Positions 17,144 to 25,571 of a stretch of 64,000 bases of DNA are shown piece by piece; positions within the stretch are counted from its first letter, which is position 1, and every line of letters begins with the position of its first letter. The position numbers were made by a program, and so were the translations under genes. Below the pieces are notes generated by a model. It saw nothing but the letters and a program-made list of their open reading frames with translations, had not been told where the DNA came from and ran no database searches. Source of the DNA: an uncultured Porphyromonadaceae bacterium (lineage in GTDB: Bacteria > Bacteroidota > Bacteroidia > Bacteroidales > Muribaculaceae); the NCBI GenBank assembly GCA_947174995.1, contig CAMWLC010000001.1, forward strand, positions 62,001 through 126,000, read 5' to 3'.

Positions 17144-17773
17144 ATGAACATCAACGACATCACTGTCAGGTTTGCCCGTCCCGAAGACGCCGTTCACGCC
17201 GACTTCATCGTCAATCTGATCTATGAGTCAGCCCTTCAGCGCGGCACCGGCATCGCAAAGCGTTCGCCGGAGTATATCGCCGCGAAAATCGAAGGGGGCA
17301 AGAGCGTCGTGGCCCTTCACGGGGACCGTCTGGTGGGCTTCAGCTATATCGAGAGCTGGGGTCATGGAGATTTCGTGGCCACCTCGGGTCTGATCGTGGA
17401 CCCCGAGTATCGCCATCTTGGCCTCGCGGCAGCCATCAAGTCGAAGACTTTCGAGCTGGCCCGCATGAGGTTTCCCTTCGCCAAGATTTTCTCCATCACC
17501 ACCTCGCTGCCGGTCATGAAGCTCAACTCACGCATGGGCTACAAACCTGTGACATTCTCCGAACTTACCGATGACGAGGAGTTCTGGCGCGGATGCGAGG
17601 GATGCCGCAACTACGACATCCTGCAGCGCAACAACCGCCGTATGTGTCTCTGCACCGGTATGCTGTTTGACCCCAAACAGCCCCTCCCGGCCGACGAACA
17701 CCCCAACCCCTATCTGATGAAGGTGCGCAACAGCATCAACAAGGTGCTCCACCGACGAAAGCTGGCCCGCTGA
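17144..17773 (+). CDS. GNAT acyltransferase, candidate N-succinylglutamate (N-acylglutamate) synthase
   Basis: 209 residues with the GNAT acyl-CoA fold: the beta4 to alpha3 segment GLIVDPEYRHLGLAAAIKSK and the later strand ITTSLPVMKLNSRMGYKPVT. The C-terminal part has a Cys cluster, CEGC near 151 and CLC near 175, possibly metal-binding. It is the first gene of the arginine operon, 84 bases before argG. The operon has every later step but no other ArgA or ArgJ, so by context this enzyme should make the N-acylated glutamate. Given the succinyl-type carbamoyltransferase downstream, succinyl-CoA is the expected donor. That function is inference; the GNAT fold is seen. Confidence 0.75.
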   Translation: MNINDITVRFARPEDAVHADFIVNLIYESALQRGTGIAKRSPEYIAAKIEGGKSVVALHGDRLVGFSYIESWGHGDFVATSGLIVDPEYRHLGLAAAIKSKTFELARMRFPFAKIFSITTSLPVMKLNSRMGYKPVTFSELTDDEEFWRGCEGCRNYDILQRNNRRMCLCTGMLFDPKQPLPADEHPNPYLMKVRNSINKVLHRRKLAR

Positions 17774-17857
17774 TCCGGGGCCGCCTCACGACGGGGGGAA
17801 TGAGCTGAGTAGATATCTATAAATACGGCTTGAACCAAATTTCAGAGAATCAAGAAA

Positions 17858-19114
17858 ATGTCAAACAACAAAATAGCAGAGAACATCTCTGACAACAACA
17901 AAGAGGGAATAAAGAAAAAAGTGGTGCTCGCCTTCTCCGGAGGTCTTGACACGTCGTTCGCGGTGAAGTATCTTTCGGAAGACCTGGGCTATGAGGTGCA
18001 TACCGCCATCGCCAACACCGGCGGTTTCACCGAGGAGGATCTCGCCGTCATCGCCGAGAAGTCACGCAAACTCGGAGCCGCCTCGCACGTGGCCCTCGAC
18101 ATCACGCAGGACTATTACGACAAGAGCATCAAGTATATGGTGGCCGGCAATGTGCTTCGCAACGGCACTTACCCCATCTCCGTCAGCTCCGAGCGCATCT
18201 TCCAGGCCATCGCCACCATCGAGTATGCGAAGAAGATCGGAGCCGACGCCATAGCCCACGGTTCGACGGGAGCCGGCAACGACCAGGTGCGTTTCGACCT
18301 GACATTCCAGATTCTCGCGCCGGAAATCGAAATCATCACCCCGACGCGAGACCTGACGCTGACCCGCGAATATGAGATCGACTATCTGCGCAAGCATGGT
18401 TATGAGGCGGACTTCAAGAAGATGGAGTATTCCATCAACAAGGGTCTCTGGGGCACTTCCATCGGAGGCAAGGAGACTCTCCGCTCGGGAGAGACGCTCC
18501 CCGAGGAGGCCTATCCCTCGCAGGTGACGGCCACAGAGCCTGAGAAGCTGACCATCACCTTCGAGCAGGGGGAGATCAGCGCCGTCAACGGCAAGCCCTA
18601 CGCCGACAAGGTGGAGGCCATCCGCGAGGTGGAGCGCATCGGAAGCCGCTTCGGCATCGGGCGCGACATGCACATCGGCGACACCATCATCGGTATCAAG
18701 GGACGCGTGGGCTTCGAGGCCGCCGGTCCTATCCTCATCATCGCCGCCCACAAGATGCTCGAGAAGCACACCCTCACCAAGTGGCAGCAGTATTGGAAAG
18801 ACCAGGTGGGCACATGGTATGGCATGTTCCTGCACGAAGCCCAGTATCTGGAGCCTGTGATGCGAGACATCGAGAAGATGCTCGAAAGCTCGCAGCGCAA
18901 CGTCACCGGTACCGTCGAGATTCTGCTCCGTCCCTATTCCTACACCCTCGTGGGCGTGGATTCACCCTTTGACCTGATGAAGACCGACTTCGGCGAGTAT
19001 GGCGAGGTCAACAAGGCCTGGAGCGCTGATGACGTGAAGGGATTCACGAAGATTCTCGGCAACCAGATGAAGATATATCACCACAACCAGGTGCGCAACG
19101 GCAAGTCAGAATAA
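17858..19114 (+). CDS. argG: argininosuccinate synthase
   Basis: 418 residues. It joins citrulline and aspartate with ATP. The pyrophosphatase loop AFSGGLDTSFAVKYL begins at about residue 25 and GSTGAGNDQVRFDL lies near 141. The start used gives about 20 hydrophilic residues before the core, slightly longer than usual; no better in-frame ATG is visible before the core. In the operon it follows the GNAT gene and precedes argC by 34 bases. Cytoplasmic. Confidence 0.97.
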   Translation: MSNNKIAENISDNNKEGIKKKVVLAFSGGLDTSFAVKYLSEDLGYEVHTAIANTGGFTEEDLAVIAEKSRKLGAASHVALDITQDYYDKSIKYMVAGNVLRNGTYPISVSSERIFQAIATIEYAKKIGADAIAHGSTGAGNDQVRFDLTFQILAPEIEIITPTRDLTLTREYEIDYLRKHGYEADFKKMEYSINKGLWGTSIGGKETLRSGETLPEEAYPSQVTATEPEKLTITFEQGEISAVNGKPYADKVEAIREVERIGSRFGIGRDMHIGDTIIGIKGRVGFEAAGPILIIAAHKMLEKHTLTKWQQYWKDQVGTWYGMFLHEAQYLEPVMRDIEKMLESSQRNVTGTVEILLRPYSYTLVGVDSPFDLMKTDFGEYGEVNKAWSADDVKGFTKILGNQMKIYHHNQVRNGKSE

Positions 19115-19148
19115 TCACGCTGGCGGCGAGTCAGAACAAGCGACCTGT

Positions 19149-20120
19149 ATGAAGAAAAGAATAGGAATTATCGGAGGCGCCGGCTATACGGCCGGCGAAC
19201 TCCTCCGCCTGCTGATCAATCATCCGGAGGTGGAAATATCGTTCATCCACTCCACGAGCAATGCCGGACGCGCCGTCACGGAGGTGCATGGCGGACTGCT
19301 CGGGGAAACCGATCTGAAATTCAGCGACACTCATCCCCTCGAGGACATCGACCTGCTGTTCCTCTGCTCGGCCCACGGCCACAGCAAGAAGTTCTGGGAG
19401 GAAAACGAGCGTCCCGCAGCGCTGAAGGTGGTGGACCTCGCCCAGGATTTCCGCGACGAGAGCGAGGGGTTTGTCTATGGGTTGCCGGAAGCAAACCGTG
19501 ACCGCATCGCCCGGGCCACGCTCGTGGCAAATCCCGGATGCTTCGCCACGGCCATTCAGCTCTCCCTGCTCCCCCTGGCGGCGGCCGGACTGCTGACGCC
19601 CGGGCGTGAAATCAACGTGACGGCCCTCACCGGTTCCACAGGGGCGGGCGTGAAACCGGGCGCGACCACCCATTTCAGCTGGCGCAACGACAACATATCC
19701 GTCTACAAGCCCTTCACCCATCAGCATCTCGCCGAGATAGGGCGTACACTCTCCCGCCTCAACGGCGGAGAGACCGGGCGCATCAACTTCGTGCCGATGC
19801 GCGGAGATTTCCCGCGCGGCATATTCGCCGTCACCACCCTCGACTGTCCTCTCGAGGAGGCCGAAGTCACGGCCCTCTACAAGAATTATTATAAGGACGC
19901 TCCCTTCGCGGTGGTGAGCGACGCTCCGGTGGACCTCAAGCAGGCCGTCAATACCAACAAGGCCGTGATTCACGTGGAGAAACATGGCGACAAACTGCTC
20001 GTTACCTGCGCTGAAGACAACCTCCTGAAGGGGGCCTCCGGTCAGGCCGTGCAGAACATGAACCTCCTCTTGGGCTTCGACGAGCGCACCGGTCTTCGCC
20101 TGAAGCCCTCGGCTTTCTGA
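19149..20120 (+). CDS. argC: N-acyl-gamma-glutamyl-phosphate reductase
   Basis: 323 residues. The NADPH-binding N-terminus reads GIIGGAGYTAGELLRLL, and the catalytic Cys is in VANPGCFATAIQLSLLPL. The C-terminal half contains TGSTGAGVKPG and NFVPMRGDFPRGI, normal for the short ArgC type. It reduces the acylglutamyl phosphate made by ArgB to the semialdehyde. In Bacteroides-type pathways the acyl group is succinyl; the sequence does not decide this. It lies between argG and argD. Confidence 0.96.
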   Translation: MKKRIGIIGGAGYTAGELLRLLINHPEVEISFIHSTSNAGRAVTEVHGGLLGETDLKFSDTHPLEDIDLLFLCSAHGHSKKFWEENERPAALKVVDLAQDFRDESEGFVYGLPEANRDRIARATLVANPGCFATAIQLSLLPLAAAGLLTPGREINVTALTGSTGAGVKPGATTHFSWRNDNISVYKPFTHQHLAEIGRTLSRLNGGETGRINFVPMRGDFPRGIFAVTTLDCPLEEAEVTALYKNYYKDAPFAVVSDAPVDLKQAVNTNKAVIHVEKHGDKLLVTCAEDNLLKGASGQAVQNMNLLLGFDERTGLRLKPSAF

Positions 20121-20172
20121 CCTGTATATTGCAAATTTTCCTCGGAAACATCCGGGGCAATCCCTGTTTACC

Positions 20173-21315
20173 ATGACCTTATTCGACGTATATTCATTAT
20201 ATGACATAGAGCCGGTGCGCGGCAGCGGCTCGCACGTGTACACCGCCGACGGCACGGAATATCTTGATCTCTACGGGGGGCACGCAGTCATCTCCATCGG
20301 TCACGCCCATCCGGAATATGTGAAGCGCGTGTCAGACCAGGTAGGGAAACTCGGCTTCTATTCCAACTCCGTGGTCAACTCCCTCCAGGAGCAGTTGGCC
20401 GACAGACTCGGAATGGCCTCCGGTTATCCCGAATACACCCTCTTCCTGTGCAACTCGGGAGCCGAAGCGAATGAGAATGCGATGAAACTCGCCTCCTTCG
20501 CCACGGGCCGGAAGAAAATCCTCGCCTTCGGGAAGGCCTTCCACGGCCGCACCTTCGGAGCCGTGGCAGCCACGGACAATCCCCGCATCCGCGCCCCCTT
20601 CAACGAGACTGACCATGTGGATTTCACACCCCTCAACGACATCCCGGCCATGCGCGAGGCCCTCGCTTCAAGAGAGTATGCGGCAGCCATCATAGAGGGC
20701 ATACAGGGGGTCTCCGGTATCCACGAGCCAACTTCCGAATTTATCAAGGCCCTCGCTTCAGAAACGGGGAAGACCGGCACGCTCCTCATACTCGACGAAA
20801 TCCAGTCGGGCTACGGACGCACGGGCCAATTCTTCGCCCATCAGCATTACGCCATCATCCCCGACATCATCACCTGCGCCAAGGGGATAGCCAACGGTTT
20901 CCCGATGGGGGCCGTGCTCATTGCTCCTGAAATCGAAGCGAAAAAGGGGATGTTAGGCACCACCTTCGGCGGCAACCATCTCGCCTGCGCGGCCGCCCTG
21001 GCCGTGCTTGACGTGATGGAGCGCGAGAAGCTTGTGGAAAATGCCGCGCAGGTCGGGGAATACCTCATTGAGAAACTCCGCGCCATGCCGGGCATCAAGG
21101 AGGTGCGCGGACGCGGACTCATGATAGGTTTCGAGGCCGAGGGTATCTCGGGAAGCGAGTTGCGTCGCCGGCTGCTCTTCGGACGCCGTATCTTCACCGG
21201 CGGGGCAGGGGAGTCAACCGTGCGTCTCCTACCGGCCCTTTCGCTGACGCGCGAGCAGGCCGACGAGTTCCTCGCTGCCCTTGAAGCCGAACTGAAAACC
21301 TTAGAAACAGAGTAA
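20173..21315 (+). CDS. argD: N-acetyl/N-succinylornithine aminotransferase
   Basis: 380 residues, class III PLP aminotransferase. Visible are NSGAEANENAMKLA, the fold segment LLILDEIQSGYGRTGQFFAH, and the PLP lysine in TCAKGIANGFPMGAV, followed by TTFGGNHLACAAA. It transfers an amino group from glutamate to the acylated semialdehyde, giving acylornithine. It lies 52 bases after argC and 2 bases before argF', so it is tightly linked. The succinyl form is expected from the next gene. Confidence 0.95.
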   Translation: MTLFDVYSLYDIEPVRGSGSHVYTADGTEYLDLYGGHAVISIGHAHPEYVKRVSDQVGKLGFYSNSVVNSLQEQLADRLGMASGYPEYTLFLCNSGAEANENAMKLASFATGRKKILAFGKAFHGRTFGAVAATDNPRIRAPFNETDHVDFTPLNDIPAMREALASREYAAAIIEGIQGVSGIHEPTSEFIKALASETGKTGTLLILDEIQSGYGRTGQFFAHQHYAIIPDIITCAKGIANGFPMGAVLIAPEIEAKKGMLGTTFGGNHLACAAALAVLDVMEREKLVENAAQVGEYLIEKLRAMPGIKEVRGRGLMIGFEAEGISGSELRRRLLFGRRIFTGGAGESTVRLLPALSLTREQADEFLAALEAELKTLETE

Positions 21316-21317
21316 TT

Positions 21318-22286
21318 ATGAGAAAATTCACATCCGTCCATGACCTCGGCCCCCTCGGAAAGGCCCTCGAAGAGGCCATGGAAATAAAGAAAGACCGGTT
21401 TGCCGACAATGAGTTGGGCAAGAACAAGACCCTTCTCATGATATTCTTCAACTCCTCGCTGCGCACCCGCCTCTCGACACAGAAGGCAGCGATGAACTTA
21501 GGCATGAACGTCATCGTGCTGGACGTCAACCAGGGAGCTTGGAAACTGGAGACGGAGAGGGGCGTGATAATGGATGGCGATAAGGCCGAGCATCTTCTCG
21601 AGGCCATACCCGTCATGGCTTCTTATTGCGACATTATCGGTGTGCGCTCCTTCGCCGGACTCAAGGACAAGGCCGAGGATTACGAGGAGAGGGTAATAGA
21701 GCAGTTTATCAAGCACAGCGGCAAGCCTGTCTTCAGCATGGAGGCCGCCACGCGCCACCCCCTCCAGAGTTTCGCCGACCTCATCACCATAGAGGAATAC
21801 AAGACCAAGCCGCGCCCCAAGGTGGTGCTGACATGGGCTCCGCATCCCCGCGCCCTGCCGCAGGCCGTGGCCAACTCCTTCGCCGAGTGGATGAACGAGA
21901 CAGCCTATGAATTTGTCATCACCCACCCCGAGGGGTATGAGCTTGACCCAAAATTCGTGGGTAACGCCCGCGTGGAGTATGACCAGCGCAAGGCCTTCGA
22001 GGGGGCGGATTTCATCTACGCTAAAAACTGGTCAGCCTACACCGGCAACGACTACGGCAAGGTGCTCTCCACCGACCGTGACTGGACAGTGGACGCGGAG
22101 AAGATGGCCCTCACAGACAACGCCTACTTCATGCACTGCCTCCCCGTGAGGCGCAACATGATTGTGACCGACGACGTGATCGAATCCGAGCGCAGTCTCG
22201 TGATTCCCGAAGCGGCCAACCGCGAGATTTCTGCACAGACCGTGCTGAAGAGAATGTTGCACGCTATCAACAATGCAGATAAATGA
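21318..22286 (+). CDS. argF': N-succinylornithine carbamoyltransferase
   Basis: 322 residues. The family is clear from NSSLRTRLSTQKAAMNLGMN (carbamoyl-phosphate binding), the loop EAATRHPLQSFADL, and HCLPVRRNMIVTDDVI near the C-terminus. It closely follows the Bacteroides fragilis SOTCase pattern rather than classical ornithine carbamoyltransferase. The specificity residue known from that enzyme (Pro90; Glu92 in the acetyl enzyme of Xanthomonas) is Ala90 here, in GDKAEHLLEA. Ala at this site gave succinyl specificity in the published mutant series. The product would be N-succinylcitrulline. Its stop overlaps the argB start (ATGA at 22283). Confidence 0.93.
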   Translation: MRKFTSVHDLGPLGKALEEAMEIKKDRFADNELGKNKTLLMIFFNSSLRTRLSTQKAAMNLGMNVIVLDVNQGAWKLETERGVIMDGDKAEHLLEAIPVMASYCDIIGVRSFAGLKDKAEDYEERVIEQFIKHSGKPVFSMEAATRHPLQSFADLITIEEYKTKPRPKVVLTWAPHPRALPQAVANSFAEWMNETAYEFVITHPEGYELDPKFVGNARVEYDQRKAFEGADFIYAKNWSAYTGNDYGKVLSTDRDWTVDAEKMALTDNAYFMHCLPVRRNMIVTDDVIESERSLVIPEAANREISAQTVLKRMLHAINNADK

Positions 22287-23053
22287 TAAATGTCGTCAAG
22301 ATAGGGGGCAACGTCATCAATGACCCCGAGGCATTGGGAAGTTTCCTCAGGGACTTCGCCTCCCTGAAGGGAAGGAAGGCTCTCGTGCACGGTGGGGGCA
22401 AGGAGGCCACGCGTCTCTCTGCGGCCCTTGGCATCGAGACCACGATGATAGAGGGACGCCGTGTCACGGACGCGGCCACGGTGGATGTGGTGACGATGGT
22501 GTATGCCGGACTCGTCAACAAGCGCATCGTATCCCGCCTTCAGGCCCTGGGATGCGATGCACTTGGTCTTTCCGGAGCGGACGGCAATGTCATCCCCGCC
22601 ACACGCCGCTCCCCGGTGCCTGTGGATTTCGGTTTCGTGGGAGACATCGACTCCGCGCGTGTCGACGACTCGCTGATAGCCTCACTCATAGAGAGGGGCA
22701 TCGTTCCGGTGTTTTGCGCCATCTGTCATGACGGCGATGGTAATCTCCTGAACTGCAATGCCGACAGTGTGGCCGCAGCCGTGGCCGAGGCCTGTGCCCG
22801 CATCGCCCCCACACGTCTCACTTACTGCTTTGAGAAGCCGGGCGTGATGCGTGACATCGAGGATGAATCATCGGTGATACCGAGCATTGACGAGAAATCA
22901 TTCCTCACCCTCAAGGAGGGGGGTATCATCGCCGACGGGATGGTGCCCAAGCTGACGAATGCCCTCAAATCCGCCCGCGCCGGTGTGGCCGAGGTCAGGA
23001 TATGCAGGGCTTCCGATCTTGCAGGTGAAGGTGGTACTGTGATAACTATATGA
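22283..23053 (+). CDS. argB: N-acylglutamate kinase
   Basis: 256 residues, amino-acid kinase fold: VVKIGGNVIN at the N-terminus, LVHGGGKEATRLSAALG, and GLSGADGNVI. The C-terminal part has IADGMVPKLTNALKSARAGV, typical of ArgB. It phosphorylates N-acetyl- or, as expected here, N-succinylglutamate. It is the second step of the pathway although it lies sixth in the operon. It is coupled to argF' by a 4-base overlap and followed by the deacylase after 11 bases. Confidence 0.95.
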   Translation: MINVVKIGGNVINDPEALGSFLRDFASLKGRKALVHGGGKEATRLSAALGIETTMIEGRRVTDAATVDVVTMVYAGLVNKRIVSRLQALGCDALGLSGADGNVIPATRRSPVPVDFGFVGDIDSARVDDSLIASLIERGIVPVFCAICHDGDGNLLNCNADSVAAAVAEACARIAPTRLTYCFEKPGVMRDIEDESSVIPSIDEKSFLTLKEGGIIADGMVPKLTNALKSARAGVAEVRICRASDLAGEGGTVITI

Positions 23054-23064
23054 CGTCCTGAGAA

Positions 23065-24165
23065 ATGAGCATCGAGCATCACAGACTCCCTAATGCCGTG
23101 GCGCTTCTGCAAAGATTGATAGCCGTGCCCTCCCCTTCCCGGGAAGAGAGCGCCACGGCCGATATATGGGAGAATTGGCTCAGGGAGGAGGGGGCCGTCG
23201 AGACAAAGCGCATCCACAACAACGTTTATGCCGTAGCTCCCGGTTATGACCCTGCGAAGCCCGTTCTCATGCTCAACTCCCATCACGACACTGTGCGCCC
23301 TGCCGCCTCATGGAGCCGTGACCCCTTCTCTCCCGACATCGTGGAGACCGCAGGGGAGAGGCGTCTCTACGGGCTCGGCAGCAACGATGCCGGGGCCTCG
23401 GGTGTGGCATTGGCAAGCACATATCTCGACCTGCGGGAGAATCCCGGTCTGCCGTTTAACCTGATACTCGCGATTACTGCCGCCGAGGAGGTGATGGGAG
23501 AGCATGGCATGAGAGCCTTTCTTCCCCATCTCGCCGTGCATGGGCTCACGCCGGACATGGTGATAGTGGGCGAACCCACCTCCATGCAGCCGGCTATAGC
23601 CGAGAGGGGACTGCTTGTCTTCGACTGCGAGACGCGGGGCATCTCGGGGCACGCGGCCCGCAACGAGGGGGTAAATGCCATATACCTGGCCATGGAGGAT
23701 ATTGAGGCCCTGCGCCGTTTCGCTCCCGAAAAAACGAGTGATGTTCTTGGCCCGATTAAGGTGAGCGTCACCATGATAAAGTCCGGTACTCAGCATAATG
23801 TGGTGCCGGATTGCTGCACGTGGGTGGCCGATGTACGCACCACGGATGCCTACACCAATGAGGAGACCGTCACATTGCTGCGCGATGCCGTGAGCCACAG
23901 CACGCTCACGCCGCGCTCGACGCGCGTCCATGCCTCCGTGATAGGGGAGGAGCATCCCCTTGTCAGGGCGGCCATGGCCTGCGGTGGCACCCCATTCGTA
24001 TCTCCCACCACTTCCGACATGGCACTGATGCACGGTATCCCCTCGCTGAAAATAGGACCGGGGGAATCCTCGCGCTCACACACTGCCGACGAATACGTCA
24101 CCCTCGGGGAAATCAACGATGCCCTCTTAGGATACGCCGACATCCTGGCGCGCCTGAAATTATGA
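23065..24165 (+). CDS. argE: M20 family deacylase, probable N-succinylcitrulline deacylase (ArgE-like)
   Basis: 366 residues with M20 zinc-site motifs: LNSHHDTVRP (His and Asp), YGLGSNDAGASG (bridging Asp), TAAEEVMGEHG (catalytic Glu pair) and GEPTSMQPAIAERG. The dimerisation domain begins near 185. The enzyme should remove the acyl group after carbamoylation, releasing citrulline, since the carbamoyltransferase acts on an acylated substrate. Family and position in the arg operon agree; acyl preference is inferred. Confidence 0.88.
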   Translation: MSIEHHRLPNAVALLQRLIAVPSPSREESATADIWENWLREEGAVETKRIHNNVYAVAPGYDPAKPVLMLNSHHDTVRPAASWSRDPFSPDIVETAGERRLYGLGSNDAGASGVALASTYLDLRENPGLPFNLILAITAAEEVMGEHGMRAFLPHLAVHGLTPDMVIVGEPTSMQPAIAERGLLVFDCETRGISGHAARNEGVNAIYLAMEDIEALRRFAPEKTSDVLGPIKVSVTMIKSGTQHNVVPDCCTWVADVRTTDAYTNEETVTLLRDAVSHSTLTPRSTRVHASVIGEEHPLVRAAMACGGTPFVSPTTSDMALMHGIPSLKIGPGESSRSHTADEYVTLGEINDALLGYADILARLKL

Positions 24166-24245
24166 GGGATTTAGCCCGCATTACCCGTGAGATGCGGTCA
24201 TACTGACACAAACTATTGAACTCTACAATATTGAACACTCCGCGA

Positions 24246-25571
24246 ATGAAAAAGCAATTATGGAACAAGGGCTTCCAGCCCGACGAACTGATAGAGAACT
24301 TCACCGTGGGCCGCGACCGCGAACTTGACCTGCGCCTCGCCCGATATGACGTGCAGGGCTCCATGGCCCACATACGTATGCTCCGTGAGATAGGACTGCT
24401 GACGCAGGAGGAACTCGACACCCTCCTGCCTGCACTTGAGGAGATAGCAGCCGAGATAGAGCGCGGAGAGTTCAGGATAGAGGATGGTGTTGAGGATGTA
24501 CATTCCCAGGTGGAGTTCATGCTCACCGACCGTCTGGGCGACCTCGGAAAGAAAATCCACTCGGGACGCTCGCGCAACGACCAGGTGCTCGTGGATCTCA
24601 AACTCTTCTTCCGCGACGAACTCAAACGTATAGCCTATGCCGTGGAGCTGCTCTTCAACCGTCTGCTGGAACTTTCCGAGCGTCACAAGGATGTGCTGAT
24701 GCCGGGTTACACCCATCTCCAGGTGGCCATGCCCTCCTCTTTCGGCCTGTGGTTCGGCGCGTATGCCGAATCCCTTGTAGATGACCTTCAGATGGTGAAG
24801 GCGGCCTACTGCATCGCGGATCAGAATCCCCTCGGCTCCGCGGCGGGATATGGCTCTTCGTTTCCCCTTGACCGCGAGATGACCACGCGGCTTCTCGGTT
24901 TCGCCGACCTCCATTACAATGTCGTGGCCGCGCAGATGAGCCGCGGCAAGACCGAGAGAGCCTTGGCCGCCGCCGTCGCGGCAGTGGCCTCCACACTCGG
25001 CCATCTCGCGATGGATGTATGTATGTGGATGTGCGGCAATTTCGGATTTGTAAGTTTTCCGGACGAACTGACCACCGGATCGAGCATCATGCCCCACAAG
25101 AAAAACCCCGACGTATTCGAGATCATGCGCGGCAAGTGCAACCGTCTCCAGGCCCTCCCCAACGAGCTTGCACTTCTGACCGCCAATCTACCGCTGGGCT
25201 ACAACCGGGACCTGCAGCTGATGAAGGATATTGTATTCCCTGCCACCGACGAGCTTGTGGACTGCCTGATGACAGCCGATTTCATGCTCGGACAGATACG
25301 CGTGAAGGAGGGAATAACCGATGACGTGAAGTATGACTACATGTTCACTGTGGAGGATGTCAACCGTCTCGTGCTGGAGGGAGTGCCTTTCCGCGACGCA
25401 TACCGCAGGATAGGGGAGATGGTGCAGCGGGGCGAGTATAAGCCCACGCGCGAGGTGAAGCACACTCACCTCGGAAGCATAGGAAATCCCGCCAATGATC
25501 GCATCCGCACCAAGATGGAGAATCTTCTCTCCGGATTCAATTGGGAGGGGTATCCTGCACCAGGCGAATGA
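24246..25571 (+). CDS. argH: argininosuccinate lyase
   Basis: 441 residues from the ATG at 24246 (MKKQLWNKGFQ), which matches known ArgH starts better than an upstream TTG at 24216. Motifs: FTVGRDRELDLRLARYDVQG, HSGRSRNDQV, and the family signature GSSIMPHKKNPDVFEIMRGK. It splits argininosuccinate into arginine and fumarate, the last step. The 80-base gap before it is the longest between adjacent genes within the argG-argH part of the operon. Its last 35 bases overlap the end of the convergent fimbrial lipoprotein gene. Confidence 0.95.
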   Translation: MKKQLWNKGFQPDELIENFTVGRDRELDLRLARYDVQGSMAHIRMLREIGLLTQEELDTLLPALEEIAAEIERGEFRIEDGVEDVHSQVEFMLTDRLGDLGKKIHSGRSRNDQVLVDLKLFFRDELKRIAYAVELLFNRLLELSERHKDVLMPGYTHLQVAMPSSFGLWFGAYAESLVDDLQMVKAAYCIADQNPLGSAAGYGSSFPLDREMTTRLLGFADLHYNVVAAQMSRGKTERALAAAVAAVASTLGHLAMDVCMWMCGNFGFVSFPDELTTGSSIMPHKKNPDVFEIMRGKCNRLQALPNELALLTANLPLGYNRDLQLMKDIVFPATDELVDCLMTADFMLGQIRVKEGITDDVKYDYMFTVEDVNRLVLEGVPFRDAYRRIGEMVQRGEYKPTREVKHTHLGSIGNPANDRIRTKMENLLSGFNWEGYPAPGE

